Below are positions 1 to 8,523 of a DNA stretch of 64,000 bases, one piece after another. The stretch's first letter is position 1. Every line of letters begins with the position of its first letter. The notes beneath the pieces were generated by a model. That model saw only the letters and a program-made list of their open reading frames with translations, ran no database searches and had not been told where the DNA came from. Position numbers and translations under genes: made by a program. Source of the DNA: an uncultured Elusimicrobia bacterium (lineage in GTDB: Bacteria; Elusimicrobiota; Elusimicrobia; UBA1565; UBA9628); the NCBI GenBank assembly GCA_903830945.1, contig CAIKVT010000069.1, positions 62,001-126,000 on the forward strand. The letters are read 5' to 3'.

Positions 1-664
1 GAAAGGTCAAGCCGAAGGCTTCTTTCCCGCGCAGCTTGCGGATAAGGTCGATGCCCATGGTGATGTTGCCCCACTGGTCGTCGCCCCCTGCCTGCAACCG
101 GCAGCCCAGCTCGTCGAATAGATGCAAAAAATCGTAGGCCTGCAGGATTATGTAGGAGAACTCGGTGTAGGAAAGTGACTGCTCGCGCTCCAGCCTGCGC
201 TTGGCCGAGTCCTTCTCCAGCATGTCCTTGACCGTGATGTGCTTGCCCGCTTCGCGCAAGAAATCGAGATACGAGAACTCGGCGATCCAATCCGCGTTGT
301 TGACCATGACCGCGGCGTTGTCGCCCTCGAAGGCGAAGAATTTCTGCAACTGCCGGCGCACCCCATCCATGTGCTCGCGGATTGTCTCTAGGTTCTGCAG
401 CTTTCGCTCCTCGGATTTGCCCGACGGGTCGCCGATCATGCCCGTAGCCCCGCCCATGAGGATGATGGGGGTGTGCCCGGCTTTCTGCAGGTGGGAAAGC
501 CCCATGATGGGAACCAATGAGCCGATGTGCAGGCTGGCCGCCGTAGGATCGAAGCCCACATAGACCTTGAGGCGTTCTTTGGACAGCAGGCCTTCCAACT
601 CGAGGCTGGTCTTCTGCTTGACAAAACCCCGCCACTCAAGCTCCTGGTAGACCGAGGTTTTCAT
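1..664 (-). CDS. tyrS: tyrosyl-tRNA synthetase, C-terminal part outside the window
   Basis: Charges tRNA-Tyr with tyrosine in the cytoplasm (class I synthetase). The visible 221 residues start MKTSVYQELEWRG and carry the class I signature as DPTAASLHIGS (near residue 40), then GGATGMIGDPSGKSEERKL and the tyrosine-pocket stretch QAYDFLHLF followed by GGDDQWGN. This is the typical bacterial TyrS order. The KMSKS-type loop and the S4-like tail lie beyond base 1. The ATG at 664 is chosen because a perfect TATAAT lies 8 bases upstream and no Shine-Dalgarno is visible, which suggests a leaderless mRNA. No adjoining gene shares its strand inside the window. Confidence 0.96.
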   Translation of the reverse strand, partial: MKTSVYQELEWRGFVKQKTSLELEGLLSKERLKVYVGFDPTAASLHIGSLVPIMGLSHLQKAGHTPIILMGGATGMIGDPSGKSEERKLQNLETIREHMDGVRRQLQKFFAFEGDNAAVMVNNADWIAEFSYLDFLREAGKHITVKDMLEKDSAKRRLEREQSLSYTEFSYIILQAYDFLHLFDELGCRLQAGGDDQWGNITMGIDLIRKLRGKEAFGLTF

Positions 665-672
665 CGCTGATG

Positions 673-678
673 ATTATA
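673..678 (-). promoter_or_regulatory. -10 box of tyrS
   Basis: A perfect TATAAT on the minus strand ends 8 bases before the tyrS ATG. No convincing -35 lies 16-18 bases upstream. Transcription would start at or within a few bases of the start codon. Confidence 0.6.
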
Positions 679-761
679 CACAATGCCGCCATGAAGTTCC
701 GCAACGACCGATCCTCTTCATCCCCGCCGATTCCTTAGGGCTGCCGACACAGGGAGCCTGG

Positions 762-790
762 TTGAACGCCTCTATCGGGTTTCATACAAT
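762..790 (+). promoter_or_regulatory. promoter of the OmpA-type lipoprotein gene
   Basis: TTGAAC (762-767), a 17-base spacer and TACAAT (785-790) form a sigma70-like promoter. The ATG at 800 follows after 9 bases, and no Shine-Dalgarno is present. The geometry fits a leaderless transcript. Confidence 0.65.
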
Positions 791-799
791 GGGCTTAAT

Positions 800-1801
800 A
801 TGAATAGAATCATTTATCTTGCCGTCTGCGTCCTGCTGGCCGGCTGCGCTTCGGGAAAGATCAAGCAGCTCCAGGCGAAGTCCGATCGCTGTGAACTCAA
901 CTCCGGTGAGTTGCGTAAGAAAATTCATGATGGGGCAGACCAGACCACGGCACTGCAATCCCAGATCAAGGACTTCGAAGGCCAAGTCGCGGACCTCGAC
1001 GGAAAGCTCACGGCGCAGCAGGAGCGCATCACCTCTCTGAGCAAGTCCAACCAGGACCTTCGCTCGGCCATCGCGGCCCACACCGGAGAGCTCTCCGGCA
1101 AAGTCGCTGAAGTCGTCAAAGAAAAAGACGACATCGCCCGCAGCCTGGACACGATTAAAAAGGAGAAGATCGCCGCGGACCGAGCCAAGGCCAACCTGAA
1201 ATCGATGCGTGATCGGCTCGCCGCCGAGTTGTCAACCGCGCAGGCCCGGCTCGATGAGTTGACCGCGGCCGCCTCAGCCGAAAAGGCCGACCATGAAAAA
1301 ATCCTAGCCGCCCGCAACCTGCGTCAGGCCAAGGCGCATGAGGACATGGGCAGCCTGGCCGACGCGGTCTTAAAAGAGATACAAGACGAGCAAGCCAAGA
1401 TAGAGCAGGACGGAGAATCCATCGCGCTGACACTGCGGGAGCCTCTTCTCTTCAAACCCCAGCAAGCCAAGCTGACCGAGGGCGGAGTGGCTCTTTTAGA
1501 TCGCCTGGGCCGGGCCCTGCAGGCCTTGAGCCCGCGCGCGGTCCGCGTCGAGGGCCATTCCGACAACTCAACCATCAAATGGGAGCTCTTCGGAAGCTTC
1601 ACTAGCCATTGGGACCTCTCCGCGGCCCGGGCAACGACCGTCGCCCGCTATCTGCACGAGCACGCCGGCCTCGACCCGCGCCACCTGACGGCCTCGGGAT
1701 TCGGAGAGTTCCACCCCATTAAGGGCAACGACACCCCGGAGGGCCGCTCAGCCAACCAGCGCGTGGTTCTGGTCGTGGCCCCCGCTGGGACCACTCCCTA
1801 A
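800..1801 (+). CDS. OmpA-family peptidoglycan-binding lipoprotein
   Basis: Predicted outer-membrane lipoprotein of 333 residues that ties the envelope to peptidoglycan. A signal peptide ends in lipobox LAGC (Cys16). Residues about 20-200 are charged and heptad-like, a long coiled coil. Residues about 210-330 form an OmpA C-terminal domain, with VEGHSDN and the peptidoglycan-contact segment DLSAARATTVARYL, then GFGEFHP and RSANQRVVLVV. The coiled coil plus OmpA layout resembles Pal- or MotB-like anchors, but there is no MotB membrane helix. It is transcribed alone, from the promoter at 762-790, and converges on the FKBP gene. The exact role is unknown; domain assignment is firm. Confidence 0.9.
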   Translation: MNRIIYLAVCVLLAGCASGKIKQLQAKSDRCELNSGELRKKIHDGADQTTALQSQIKDFEGQVADLDGKLTAQQERITSLSKSNQDLRSAIAAHTGELSGKVAEVVKEKDDIARSLDTIKKEKIAADRAKANLKSMRDRLAAELSTAQARLDELTAAASAEKADHEKILAARNLRQAKAHEDMGSLADAVLKEIQDEQAKIEQDGESIALTLREPLLFKPQQAKLTEGGVALLDRLGRALQALSPRAVRVEGHSDNSTIKWELFGSFTSHWDLSAARATTVARYLHEHAGLDPRHLTASGFGEFHPIKGNDTPEGRSANQRVVLVVAPAGTTP

Positions 1802-1820
1802 GAGCGTTCGGTGTTTTAAG

Positions 1821-1856
1821 CCGCCCGGGGGGGGCGGTTGAGGCTCCCCCCAACGG
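1821..1856. terminator. possible bidirectional terminator
   Basis: Between two convergent genes lie CCGCCC and GGGCGG (1821-1837, five-G loop) and GTTG...CAAC around a C run (1838-1854). These can fold into GC-rich hairpins. No clear U-tract follows on either strand, so the call rests mainly on position. Confidence 0.3.
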
Positions 1857-2960
1857 CTACTTCTTGACGATATCGAGCAGTTCGACCTCAAAAATAAGCG
1901 TGGATCCGCCCGGAATTCCCGGCCGTCCCTGCTCGCCGTAGGCGATGGACGCAGGGCAGACCAGCTTGGCCTTACCCCCCACCTTTATCTTTGGGATGCC
2001 CTCAGTCCAACAGGGGATGACGCCCCGAAGAGGAAACTCGCTAGGCTGCCCCCTCTGCACGGAACTGTCGAACACTTTACCATCCGGGAAGGTTCCGATG
2101 TAGTGGACCTTGACCGTATCCTCGGGCTTGGGTCTCTCTCCGGTGCCAGCCTTGATTTCCTTGTAGATGAGTCCAGACGCGAATTTCTGTGCGCCCTGCT
2201 CCGCGGCGACATGGGCGGCAAATTCCTTGGCTTTCTGATTCTCCTCCTCAACATTCTTAATGCCGACGAGCTCTACCTCAAAAATCAAAACCGCCCCGCC
2301 CGGAATTCCCCGTGTTCCTTGATCCCCATAGGCTATATCCGAAGGACAGATAAGCTTGGCCTTACCGCCCACCTTCATCTTCAGGATGCCCTCCGTCAAA
2401 CAAGGGGCACCACCACCAAGGGAGAACTCCACGGGCTCATCGCCATTTTTGGCGGGATCCTCGGCCACTGTGCCGTCGATGCGCATGCCCTTGTAATAAG
2501 CCCTAACCGTGTCCGAAGCCGTGGGGGCCGCGCCAGTCCCTCCCTTGACCTCGAAATAGATGAGCCCGGAAGCCGATTTCTGGGCGCCTGGCTCCCTGGC
2601 CGTCTTATCCAGGAAAGCCTGGGACTTCTGCTTCTCCTTAGCCGCCCTGACTTTCATCCGGGACTGAGCCAGGTCGTTGATCTTGGGGCCGTAGACCTCA
2701 AGATCCGCCTGAGGCTTCTTGCCCAGAACGGCGTCCTTAAGACCCATCTGCACGTACTTAAGCTCCACCGCGGTCAAGCTGAAAACATCGACCCGTTGCG
2801 CGAGCCACTGGCCCAAGACGTACAGGGTCTTCTGCTCATCGGTCTGCAGGGCCTCGGCGGGCTTGGCCGTCGTCCCAGCCGGGGCCGGACCGGCGGGCTG
2901 AGCGCGGATGATGGTCGGCGACAAAAATGCGCAGAGGACGGCGAATACAAGTATCTTCAC
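1857..2960 (-). CDS. secreted tandem FKBP-type peptidyl-prolyl isomerase
   Basis: Prolyl cis-trans isomerase and chaperone, probably periplasmic, 367 residues. A signal peptide (VKILVFAVLCAF...RAQ) is followed by a proline/alanine linker, an FKBP N-terminal helical domain (about residues 45-140), and two FKBP catalytic domains. Each domain has the VxxxYxG strand, a C(L/W)TEGI helix, KAKL(I/V)CP, IAYG(D/E)QG, IPGG and LIFEVEL; the second, near the C-terminus, has VHYIGT and FDSS. Two consecutive catalytic domains are unusual beside the single-domain Mip/FkpA forms. The start is GTG at 2960 because GAGGTGAG lies 4-8 bases upstream; an in-frame upstream extension (to 3119) is rich in Arg and precedes the signal peptide, so I reject it. 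Confidence 0.9.
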   Translation of the reverse strand: MKILVFAVLCAFLSPTIIRAQPAGPAPAGTTAKPAEALQTDEQKTLYVLGQWLAQRVDVFSLTAVELKYVQMGLKDAVLGKKPQADLEVYGPKINDLAQSRMKVRAAKEKQKSQAFLDKTAREPGAQKSASGLIYFEVKGGTGAAPTASDTVRAYYKGMRIDGTVAEDPAKNGDEPVEFSLGGGAPCLTEGILKMKVGGKAKLICPSDIAYGDQGTRGIPGGAVLIFEVELVGIKNVEEENQKAKEFAAHVAAEQGAQKFASGLIYKEIKAGTGERPKPEDTVKVHYIGTFPDGKVFDSSVQRGQPSEFPLRGVIPCWTEGIPKIKVGGKAKLVCPASIAYGEQGRPGIPGGSTLIFEVELLDIVKK

Positions 2961-3003
2961 TTTCTCACCTCTTTTACGGCATGAACGCCGGCGACGCCAG
3001 CCC

Positions 3004-3012
3004 ATCATAGCA
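3004..3012 (-). promoter_or_regulatory. extended -10 promoter of the FKBP gene
   Basis: TGCTATGAT on the minus strand is an extended -10 element. It leaves a leader of about 35 bases that contains the Shine-Dalgarno GAGGTGAG of the FKBP gene. No good -35 is seen. Confidence 0.5.
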
Positions 3013-3044
3013 GATTGCGGGCGGGACACGCTCGGGCCGCGAGA

Positions 3045-3053
3045 TGCTATGAT
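3045..3053 (+). promoter_or_regulatory. extended -10 promoter of the amidase/CoA-transferase operon
   Basis: TGCTATGAT (3045-3053) is the same element as on the opposite strand at 3004-3012. It lies 6 bases before the ATG at 3060, with no Shine-Dalgarno, so the operon's first mRNA is probably leaderless. Confidence 0.6.
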
Positions 3054-3059
3054 ACCTTG

Positions 3060-3824
3060 ATGAAGATCGCACTCTGCCAACTGGACATGGCTTGGGAGGA
3101 CAAAGCCGCCACCAAGCAACGGATACTATCCTTGATGAGTGCCTGCTCGCCCAAGGAGCGCATCGACTGGGTCGTATTCCCGGAGATGACCCTCTCCGGC
3201 TTCTCCATGAACAAGGAAAAGACCTCCCTGGACGCATCGGACACGGCATTCTTCGCGGACCTCGCGCGCCGGCACAAGACCTGCGTCTCATTCGGCGGCG
3301 TGCAGGACGGCCGCAACGACCTCGTCACTTTGGACGCTTCCGGGAAGATTATCTCCACCTATTCCAAGATACACCTCTATTCGTTCGGGAGCGAGGACAA
3401 AACCTACCGGCCGGGAAGCCGGCAGGAAAAATTCATTCTCAACGGCATGTCCGTGGTGCCGGCCGTCTGCTTTGACCTGCGCTTCCCCTACCTCTTCTGG
3501 AATACCGCCGCCGAAGCCGACCTCTACGTGGTCATCGCCTCCTGGCCGGCCCGACGCGCAGAACACTGGATGCGCCTCCTGCAAGCCCGGGCCATCGAAA
3601 ACCAATGCTACGTCGTCGGGGTCAACCGCACGGGCCGGGACCCCATGCTCGAGTACAGCGGCAATTCCATGATCTTCGACCCATTGGGCAAGGTCGTTCT
3701 CGACTGCAAGACGGGCGAAGGCGTGTTCATCACCGACACGGAGATCATCCGCGAACTCATCGTCAAGACCCGCACGCGCTTCCCATTCATCAAGGACCGC
3801 CGGCCCGACTTCCCCTTCTCCTGA
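3060..3824 (+). CDS. nitrilase-superfamily amidase, omega-amidase (YafV-like)
   Basis: Carbon-nitrogen hydrolase of 254 residues that likely deamidates 2-oxoglutaramate or a similar omega-amide in the cytoplasm. The catalytic Glu-Lys-Cys triad is readable: FPEMTLSGF, YSKIHLYSF and VPAVCFDLRFP. The CFDLRFP form and the length match the YafV/Nit2 branch better than true nitrilases. Start ATG 3060 gives the family-typical MKIALCQLDMAW; the in-frame extension to 3015 has no support. It is first in an operon: the CoA-transferase A gene begins 5 bases after its stop. The substrate is inferred from the family only. Confidence 0.85.
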   Translation: MKIALCQLDMAWEDKAATKQRILSLMSACSPKERIDWVVFPEMTLSGFSMNKEKTSLDASDTAFFADLARRHKTCVSFGGVQDGRNDLVTLDASGKIISTYSKIHLYSFGSEDKTYRPGSRQEKFILNGMSVVPAVCFDLRFPYLFWNTAAEADLYVVIASWPARRAEHWMRLLQARAIENQCYVVGVNRTGRDPMLEYSGNSMIFDPLGKVVLDCKTGEGVFITDTEIIRELIVKTRTRFPFIKDRRPDFPFS

Positions 3825-3829
3825 ACTCG

Positions 3830-4486
3830 ATGAAGAAAATCCAGACGCCCCAGGAAGCCGTCGCCCCCATCCCCGACGGGGCCGTCTTGATGATCGGCGG
3901 CTTCATGTGCTGCGGCCAGCCCATCCGGCTGACCGAGGCCCTCTTGGCCCAAGGCACCAAAGACCTCACTGTCATCACCAACGACGCGGGATTCCCGGAT
4001 CGGGGCGTAGGCAAGCTCGTGGTCGCGGGCCGCATCAAGCGCCTCATTGCTTCCCACATCGGCCTCAACCCCACGGCCGGACAGAAGATGAACTCTGGCG
4101 AGATGGCCGTAGAACTGGTGCCCCAAGGCACCCTCGCCGAGCGCATCCGCTGCGCGGGCGCAGGCCTGGGCGGGGTCCTGACCCCTACCGGCTTAGGCAC
4201 GCAAGTCGAGTCCGGCAAGCGCAAGATGGAAATAGACGGCCGCACGTATCTCCTGGAAACGCCGCTCAAGGCCGATTTCGCGTTGGTCAAGACCTCGGTT
4301 TGCGACCGCTGCGGCAACGCCTTTACGGCCAAGGCCGGCAAAAACTTCAACCTGGTCATGGCCATGGCCGCCCAGCACACCATCGCGGAGACGGACCGCC
4401 TCGTCGAGATCGGCGAGCTCGATCCGGAGCGGGTGACTATCCCGGGGATCTTCATCAACACGGTCGCCGTGCAGGGCGCCCGATGA
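3830..4486 (+). CDS. CoA-transferase subunit A (AtoD/ScoA type)
   Basis: Alpha subunit (218 residues) of a family I 3-oxoacid/acetate CoA-transferase, which moves CoA between acyl-CoA and a carboxylic acid. Signatures: PDGAVLMIGGF near the N-terminus, TVITNDAGFPDRGVG, IGLNPTAG and LVPQGTLAERIRCAGAGLGG, all typical of AtoD/PcaI/ScoA. The ATG at 3830 follows the amidase stop closely. Its stop overlaps the start of subunit B by ATGA, so translation is probably coupled. The paired acid (acetate, butyrate, succinate or acetoacetate) cannot be read from sequence. Together with ackA and the thiolase in this window, it fits acyl-CoA fermentation or short-chain acid exchange. Confidence 0.9.
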   Translation: MKKIQTPQEAVAPIPDGAVLMIGGFMCCGQPIRLTEALLAQGTKDLTVITNDAGFPDRGVGKLVVAGRIKRLIASHIGLNPTAGQKMNSGEMAVELVPQGTLAERIRCAGAGLGGVLTPTGLGTQVESGKRKMEIDGRTYLLETPLKADFALVKTSVCDRCGNAFTAKAGKNFNLVMAMAAQHTIAETDRLVEIGELDPERVTIPGIFINTVAVQGAR

Positions 4487-5172
4487 CACAAAAACCCAAG
4501 CCCACGGCAGAGCCTGCCGCCGGCGCGGACAAGCGCGTGCGCATCGCGCGCCGAGTGGCGGCCGAGCTGGCAGACGGCTCTCTAGTCAACCTCGGCATCG
4601 GCCTGCCCACCTTGGTCGCCAATTTCATCCCCAAGGACAAGACTGTTTTCCTCCAGTCCGAAAACGGATTCATCGGTCTGGGGCCCGAAGCGGCCCCCGG
4701 AACAGAGGACTGGGACCTGGTCAACGCCGGGGGCAAGCCCGTCACCATGGTCCCGGGCGGCTGCTACTTCGATTCCTCCCTATCCTTCGCCGTCATCCGC
4801 GGGGGCCACGTGGACGTAACCGTACTGGGTGCCCTGGAAGTCGACGAAGAGGGCAATCTCGCCAATTACATGATTCCAGGCAAGATGGTGCCGGGGATGG
4901 GCGGGGCCATGGACCTGGTGGTGGGCGCCAAAAAGGTCATCATCGCCATGGAGCACGTCAACAAGCATGGCGCGCCCAAGATACTGCGCCGCTGCACTTT
5001 GCCTCTGACCGCCCGCAAGGAAGTCGACCTTATCGTGACCGACATGGCGGTCATCCGCGTGGCCCACGACGGACTGATCCTAGAGCAGATCGCCGAGGGC
5101 ACGACCGTCGAGGCAGTCGTGCGTTGCACCGGCTGTCAACTGCAGATCCATCAGAAAGTCGGAGAATTCTAG
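4483..5172 (+). CDS. CoA-transferase subunit B (AtoA/ScoB type)
   Basis: Beta subunit (229 residues) of the same CoA-transferase. It carries the catalytic glutamate in SENGFIGLGPEA, plus VNLGIGLPTLV near the N-terminus and GGHVDVTVLGALEVDEEGNLANY, a family hallmark. The first 20 residues (Pro/Ala/Lys-rich) are a variable extension. Start ATG 4483 overlaps the subunit A stop by 4 bases. The next gene, a lipoprotein hydrolase, begins 14 bases after its stop. The heterodimer assignment is firm; the substrate is not. Confidence 0.92.
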   Translation: MTQKPKPTAEPAAGADKRVRIARRVAAELADGSLVNLGIGLPTLVANFIPKDKTVFLQSENGFIGLGPEAAPGTEDWDLVNAGGKPVTMVPGGCYFDSSLSFAVIRGGHVDVTVLGALEVDEEGNLANYMIPGKMVPGMGGAMDLVVGAKKVIIAMEHVNKHGAPKILRRCTLPLTARKEVDLIVTDMAVIRVAHDGLILEQIAEGTTVEAVVRCTGCQLQIHQKVGEF

Positions 5173-5186
5173 CCATGGGAGCATCC

Positions 5187-6335
5187 ATGAACCGCGTCAC
5201 CGTGGTCCTGCAGGCGTTGTTGGCCGTTACCGCTTTGAGCCTCGCCGGCTGCGGCCACGCCCCGGTCAAGCCCATCGAGCCGCTCAAAGTCCCGCGCTTT
5301 TATGGGTCTGACTCCCTGCAGAAAGACCTAGGCGCGCTGTTCAAGCAGCCCTACTCGGACACCCAGGCAATGGACATCATTTACGTCACCAACCGCAACG
5401 CGACTGGCGACGCAACGGAATGCGATGACTCATCCTTCGGGATCAACCCGTCGGACAAGCTCTCCTACGGCGTATGCACATTCAACGTTCCCAAGCGCCA
5501 CCATATCGGCGGCTTCGAATTCGCGCCCAATCCGCGCGCCGACCCGCACCAATATTACCGCCTGCTCAACCACGTCCCACTCGATGAAGCCGGCCTCTTT
5601 CATCTCCTGCGCCAAAAGCAGGGCTCGGACATCCTGGTCTTCATACACGGCTTCAACGTGAAATTCCAGGAGGCCCTGCTGCGCGCGGCGCAAATCGCCT
5701 ACGACCTCAAGTTTCAAGGGCCGGTCGTCCTGTTCTCCTGGCCAGCCGGCACGGAAGAGGGGCTGCTCAACTCCGCCATGGTCACCCGCACCTACCAGAA
5801 CAACTACTCAAACGCCATCAAGACCGTGCCCCAAGCCCAGGCCTTCTTTAAGCAGCTCTCGGACTTGAACCAGACCGTGCACATGATGGTCCATTCTATG
5901 GGGCATCAGGTGACCCTGCGGGCACTCTCCCAACTTGCCCAGAGCTCCGACAGACCCTTCATCGGCGAACTCATCCTCAACGCCCCGGATTTCCCACTCA
6001 AGGACTTCCAACGCGTCGTACCTATGCTCATGAAGGTGGCCGGTCGCGTGACCGTGTACTGCTCTTACAATGACAACGCCATCGCCGCCTCCGAGTCCTA
6101 TAACAAAAACCGGCGCATGGGCGCCTGCGAGCACGTGGCAGGCACGGACATGATCAACGTGGGCGAGATCGACGCCCCGACCTTGGGCGTCGGTGGTTTG
6201 GGTCACAGCTACTACTCATCACGGCCGATCCTGACCGACATCTTCCAAGTGCTCCTGGGTATACCGACCGAGAAGAGGCTCTTCATCCGCAAGAGCGAGC
6301 CCAACAGCACCGAAGATTACTATCTAAGGCCGTAG
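5187..6335 (+). CDS. alpha/beta-hydrolase lipoprotein (DUF900-like)
   Basis: Predicted lipoprotein esterase or lipase-like hydrolase, 382 residues. A signal peptide ends in lipobox LAGC (Cys22 from the chosen start). The hydrolase core shows VFIHGFNVKF (oxyanion region), FSWPAG, the nucleophile elbow HSMGHQV with Ser as likely nucleophile, and a late LGHSYY that may supply the His. This pattern matches the DUF900 alpha/beta-hydrolase group. I chose ATG 5187 because GGGAG lies 5 bases upstream; ATG 5175 is the alternative. It is last in the amidase/CoA-transferase operon. The link to CoA-transferase is unexplained, and the substrate is unknown. Confidence 0.8.
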   Translation: MNRVTVVLQALLAVTALSLAGCGHAPVKPIEPLKVPRFYGSDSLQKDLGALFKQPYSDTQAMDIIYVTNRNATGDATECDDSSFGINPSDKLSYGVCTFNVPKRHHIGGFEFAPNPRADPHQYYRLLNHVPLDEAGLFHLLRQKQGSDILVFIHGFNVKFQEALLRAAQIAYDLKFQGPVVLFSWPAGTEEGLLNSAMVTRTYQNNYSNAIKTVPQAQAFFKQLSDLNQTVHMMVHSMGHQVTLRALSQLAQSSDRPFIGELILNAPDFPLKDFQRVVPMLMKVAGRVTVYCSYNDNAIAASESYNKNRRMGACEHVAGTDMINVGEIDAPTLGVGGLGHSYYSSRPILTDIFQVLLGIPTEKRLFIRKSEPNSTEDYYLRP

Positions 6336-6352
6336 CCCTCGCGGCCGGATCC

Positions 6353-6751
6353 CTAAGCCTGCGCCCGGCGCTTCTCAAGGATCTTCGCCACGTTGCCGGT
6401 GAGGTCATCTGGGGCGAAGGGCTTAGTCAGAAATCCGTCGACTTGGACCGTGGCCGTAAAAAGCCTGCTCATCTCACGCAGAGCCGAGACCACCAAAATG
6501 GGGATTCCTCGAGTGCGCGGATTGTTGCGGATGACGGTCCCCACCGTGTAACCGTCCGACTTGGGCATCATGATGTCAAGAACCAGGAGGTCGGGCAGTT
6601 CCAGCGCGGGGTCATCCGGTTGGATGCCCAACTTCTTGAGCGTCTCCAGGCCGGAAGCACAGGTGACCACCTTGTGGCCGGCCTTGGTCAGGATGGTGGC
6701 CATAAGCTTCAGGACGCCCGCATCGTCGTCGCTCACCATGACCTGGGCCAT
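6353..6751 (-). CDS. single-domain response regulator (CheY-like)
   Basis: Stand-alone receiver domain of 132 residues. It has the acidic pocket SDDDAG near the N-terminus, the phospho-acceptor Asp in LLVLDIMMPKSDG (near residue 57), the conserved Thr/Ser region VVSALRE and the Lys in LTKPF. There is no output domain, so it must signal by protein contact or pass phosphate on. It is downstream of ackA and a zinc-ribbon gene on the same strand (18-base gap). Acetyl-phosphate made by acetate kinase can phosphorylate receivers in general; a specific link here is only inference from neighbourhood. Confidence 0.85.
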   Translation of the reverse strand: MAQVMVSDDDAGVLKLMATILTKAGHKVVTCASGLETLKKLGIQPDDPALELPDLLVLDIMMPKSDGYTVGTVIRNNPRTRGIPILVVSALREMSRLFTATVQVDGFLTKPFAPDDLTGNVAKILEKRRAQA

Positions 6752-6769
6752 GACTTCATGGTACCACCT

Positions 6770-7102
6770 TCACGCCGGGTCGTCAACACCCTCGTTCCGC
6801 GGCCGCCGAGACGGCCCATGGCGGAACAGCGTGTCGAAAGCGGCCCGGGTCCCAGGCGTCCCGGACTGCGGATCAGCCCGCGCCGGACCCTTGCGGGGAC
6901 GAAAATAATCGCAGTAGTTAGCCCGCTCCCGGTCGCGCACCGGCTCGGCCTGCGTCTCCCGGCATTCGGAACGGTAGCTCGGCTCCTCAAAAGCACAGTT
7001 GCGGCAACAGCGGTTATCGCCGCCGCAAGTGGGACAACGCTCGCTGCGACCGAAGGAATTGTCCGGGAGCTCTCCACCGCAACGATAGCACGGCGTGCTC
7101 AT
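6770..7102 (-). CDS. small zinc-ribbon protein of unknown function
   Basis: 110 residues. The N-terminus carries three Cys pairs: CYRCGG, CPTCGGDN and CCRNC, then further Cys in SECRE and YCDYF. The first two pairs form a zinc ribbon; the rest may bind a second metal. The C-terminal 40 residues are rich in Arg, Gly and Pro and look disordered. It sits 15 bases after ackA and 18 before the receiver gene, so the three are probably co-transcribed. I do not recognise a named family. A real gene is likely because of the Cys spacing, codon use and tight packing. Confidence 0.65.
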   Translation of the reverse strand: MSTPCYRCGGELPDNSFGRSERCPTCGGDNRCCRNCAFEEPSYRSECRETQAEPVRDRERANYCDYFRPRKGPARADPQSGTPGTRAAFDTLFRHGPSRRPRNEGVDDPA

Positions 7103-7117
7103 GGCGATCCGGATGGT

Positions 7118-8467
7118 CTAGGCGTGGACCTTGGGAAGATGGCAGGCTACCTTCGCCAGACCGGGCTTCTTCGCCAACTCCCGGCAGAAGGCCTCATCAC
7201 GCATGGTGTTGCGGTAGTCCGGCGATTGGAAGCGATAAGTGAAGCGCGTGTGGATGTCGTAATTGCCCGCCGTGATAGCCACCACGTCCTCAATAAAGAC
7301 GCGCTCCTCGTCCGTGGGGATGACGAAGACCTTGGTCGCCGCGCCCGCAGCCGAGATGTCGCACTCGGCGTTGCGCGTGTGGGTCAACTGGTTCTTCTCT
7401 GGATCGATCTTAATACCCAGGAAATCGAGGCCATGAGTGGCAATGGCGCGGATCTGGTCGCTCATCTCGCCTACGCCAGCGGTGAAGATCACGGCATCGA
7501 GCCCTCCCACCGCGGCAGCGTATGCGCCGATGTACTTCCGGATGCGGTAACCCTCCACCTGCAGCGCGAGCGCCGCGCGAGCGTCACCATTGGCCGCGGC
7601 CTCCTCAACGTCGCGACGGTCCGTGTAGCGGCCGGTGATCCCCAGAACGCCGCTTTTTTTATTGAGCAGTGAGTCCATCTCCTTGGCGGAGAGACCTTCC
7701 TTACCCATGACGAAGAAATCGATGGCTGGGTCATGATCGCCCGCGCGCGTGCCCATGACCAAGCCCTCCAGAGGAGTCATGCCCATGGAAGTGTCGTAAG
7801 AAAGCCCGTTCTGAACCGCGTTGACGGAGGCCCCGTTGCCAATATGACAGATGACCAGGTTGCACTTGAAGGGGTCCTTTTTGAGCAGCACGGCCGCGCG
7901 CTTGGCATTGTAAAGGAATGAAGTCCCATGAAAACCATAGCGCCGCACGCCGTATTTCTCATACCAAGCATAAGGCAGTGCATAGATGTACGATGAAGTC
8001 GGCATGGTCTGGTGCCAGGCCGTGTCCATGATAGCCACATGAGGGATGTCCGGCATCAAATCCTGGGCCGCCTCGATGCCCATGATATTTGGAGGGTTAT
8101 GCAAGGGCGCCAGAGCCGAGATCTTCTTGAAAGCGTCAATAGCCGCATCGTCGATGAGAGCCGACTTGGCGAATTTCTCGCCGCCGTGGACCACGCGGTG
8201 TCCCACGGCCGTGATGCTCTTGGTGTCGGCAATGACGCCGTGCTCCGGATGCGTCAGGGTGTCCATCACCAGCTTGATCGCCATCCGGTGGTCCGGGCAT
8301 TCACGGCTGATTGTGAGCTTATCCCGACCGCTCACCTCGTGTGCGATGAAAGACCCCCCGACGGTGACCCGCTCGACTACGCCCGTGGCCAAAGTCTCCT
8401 GACCCTCCCAGTCGTAAAGACGGTACTTGACGGAGGAACTGCCGCAGTTAAGACAGAGTATGCGCAT
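7118..8467 (-). CDS. ackA: acetate kinase
   Basis: Converts acetyl-phosphate and ADP to acetate and ATP (or the reverse) in the cytoplasm. The 449-residue protein begins MRILCLNCGSSSVKY, with the phosphate-binding NCGSSS, then VGHRVVHGG, HNPPN, FGFHGTS-like YGFHGTSFLY, LVICHIGNGAS, TPLEGLVMGTRAGDHDP and FTAGVGE. All are acetokinase signatures. It is about 45 residues longer than usual, with a C-terminal extension (SPDYRNTMRDEAFCRELAKK...) after the normal end. Start ATG 8467 matches the family; AAGGAG lies 10 bases upstream. No phosphotransacetylase gene is in the window. Propionate or butyrate cannot be ruled out as substrate. Confidence 0.93.
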   Translation of the reverse strand: MRILCLNCGSSSVKYRLYDWEGQETLATGVVERVTVGGSFIAHEVSGRDKLTISRECPDHRMAIKLVMDTLTHPEHGVIADTKSITAVGHRVVHGGEKFAKSALIDDAAIDAFKKISALAPLHNPPNIMGIEAAQDLMPDIPHVAIMDTAWHQTMPTSSYIYALPYAWYEKYGVRRYGFHGTSFLYNAKRAAVLLKKDPFKCNLVICHIGNGASVNAVQNGLSYDTSMGMTPLEGLVMGTRAGDHDPAIDFFVMGKEGLSAKEMDSLLNKKSGVLGITGRYTDRRDVEEAAANGDARAALALQVEGYRIRKYIGAYAAAVGGLDAVIFTAGVGEMSDQIRAIATHGLDFLGIKIDPEKNQLTHTRNAECDISAAGAATKVFVIPTDEERVFIEDVVAITAGNYDIHTRFTYRFQSPDYRNTMRDEAFCRELAKKPGLAKVACHLPKVHA

Positions 8468-8523
8468 GGGGAAAGGACTCCTTGGCCGTAAAGCGCCGCC
8501 AGATTCTATCAAATCCTAGAACT

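Noticed and set aside
2103-2984. A 293-codon plus-strand frame opposite the FKBP gene
   Set aside because: It is the antisense of a clear two-domain FKBP protein. It has no signal or domain of its own and follows the codon rhythm of the minus strand.
3605-3829. N-terminal extension of the CoA-transferase A gene into the amidase
   Set aside because: The extension is the amidase read in another frame. MKKIQTP at 3830 is the normal start for the family.
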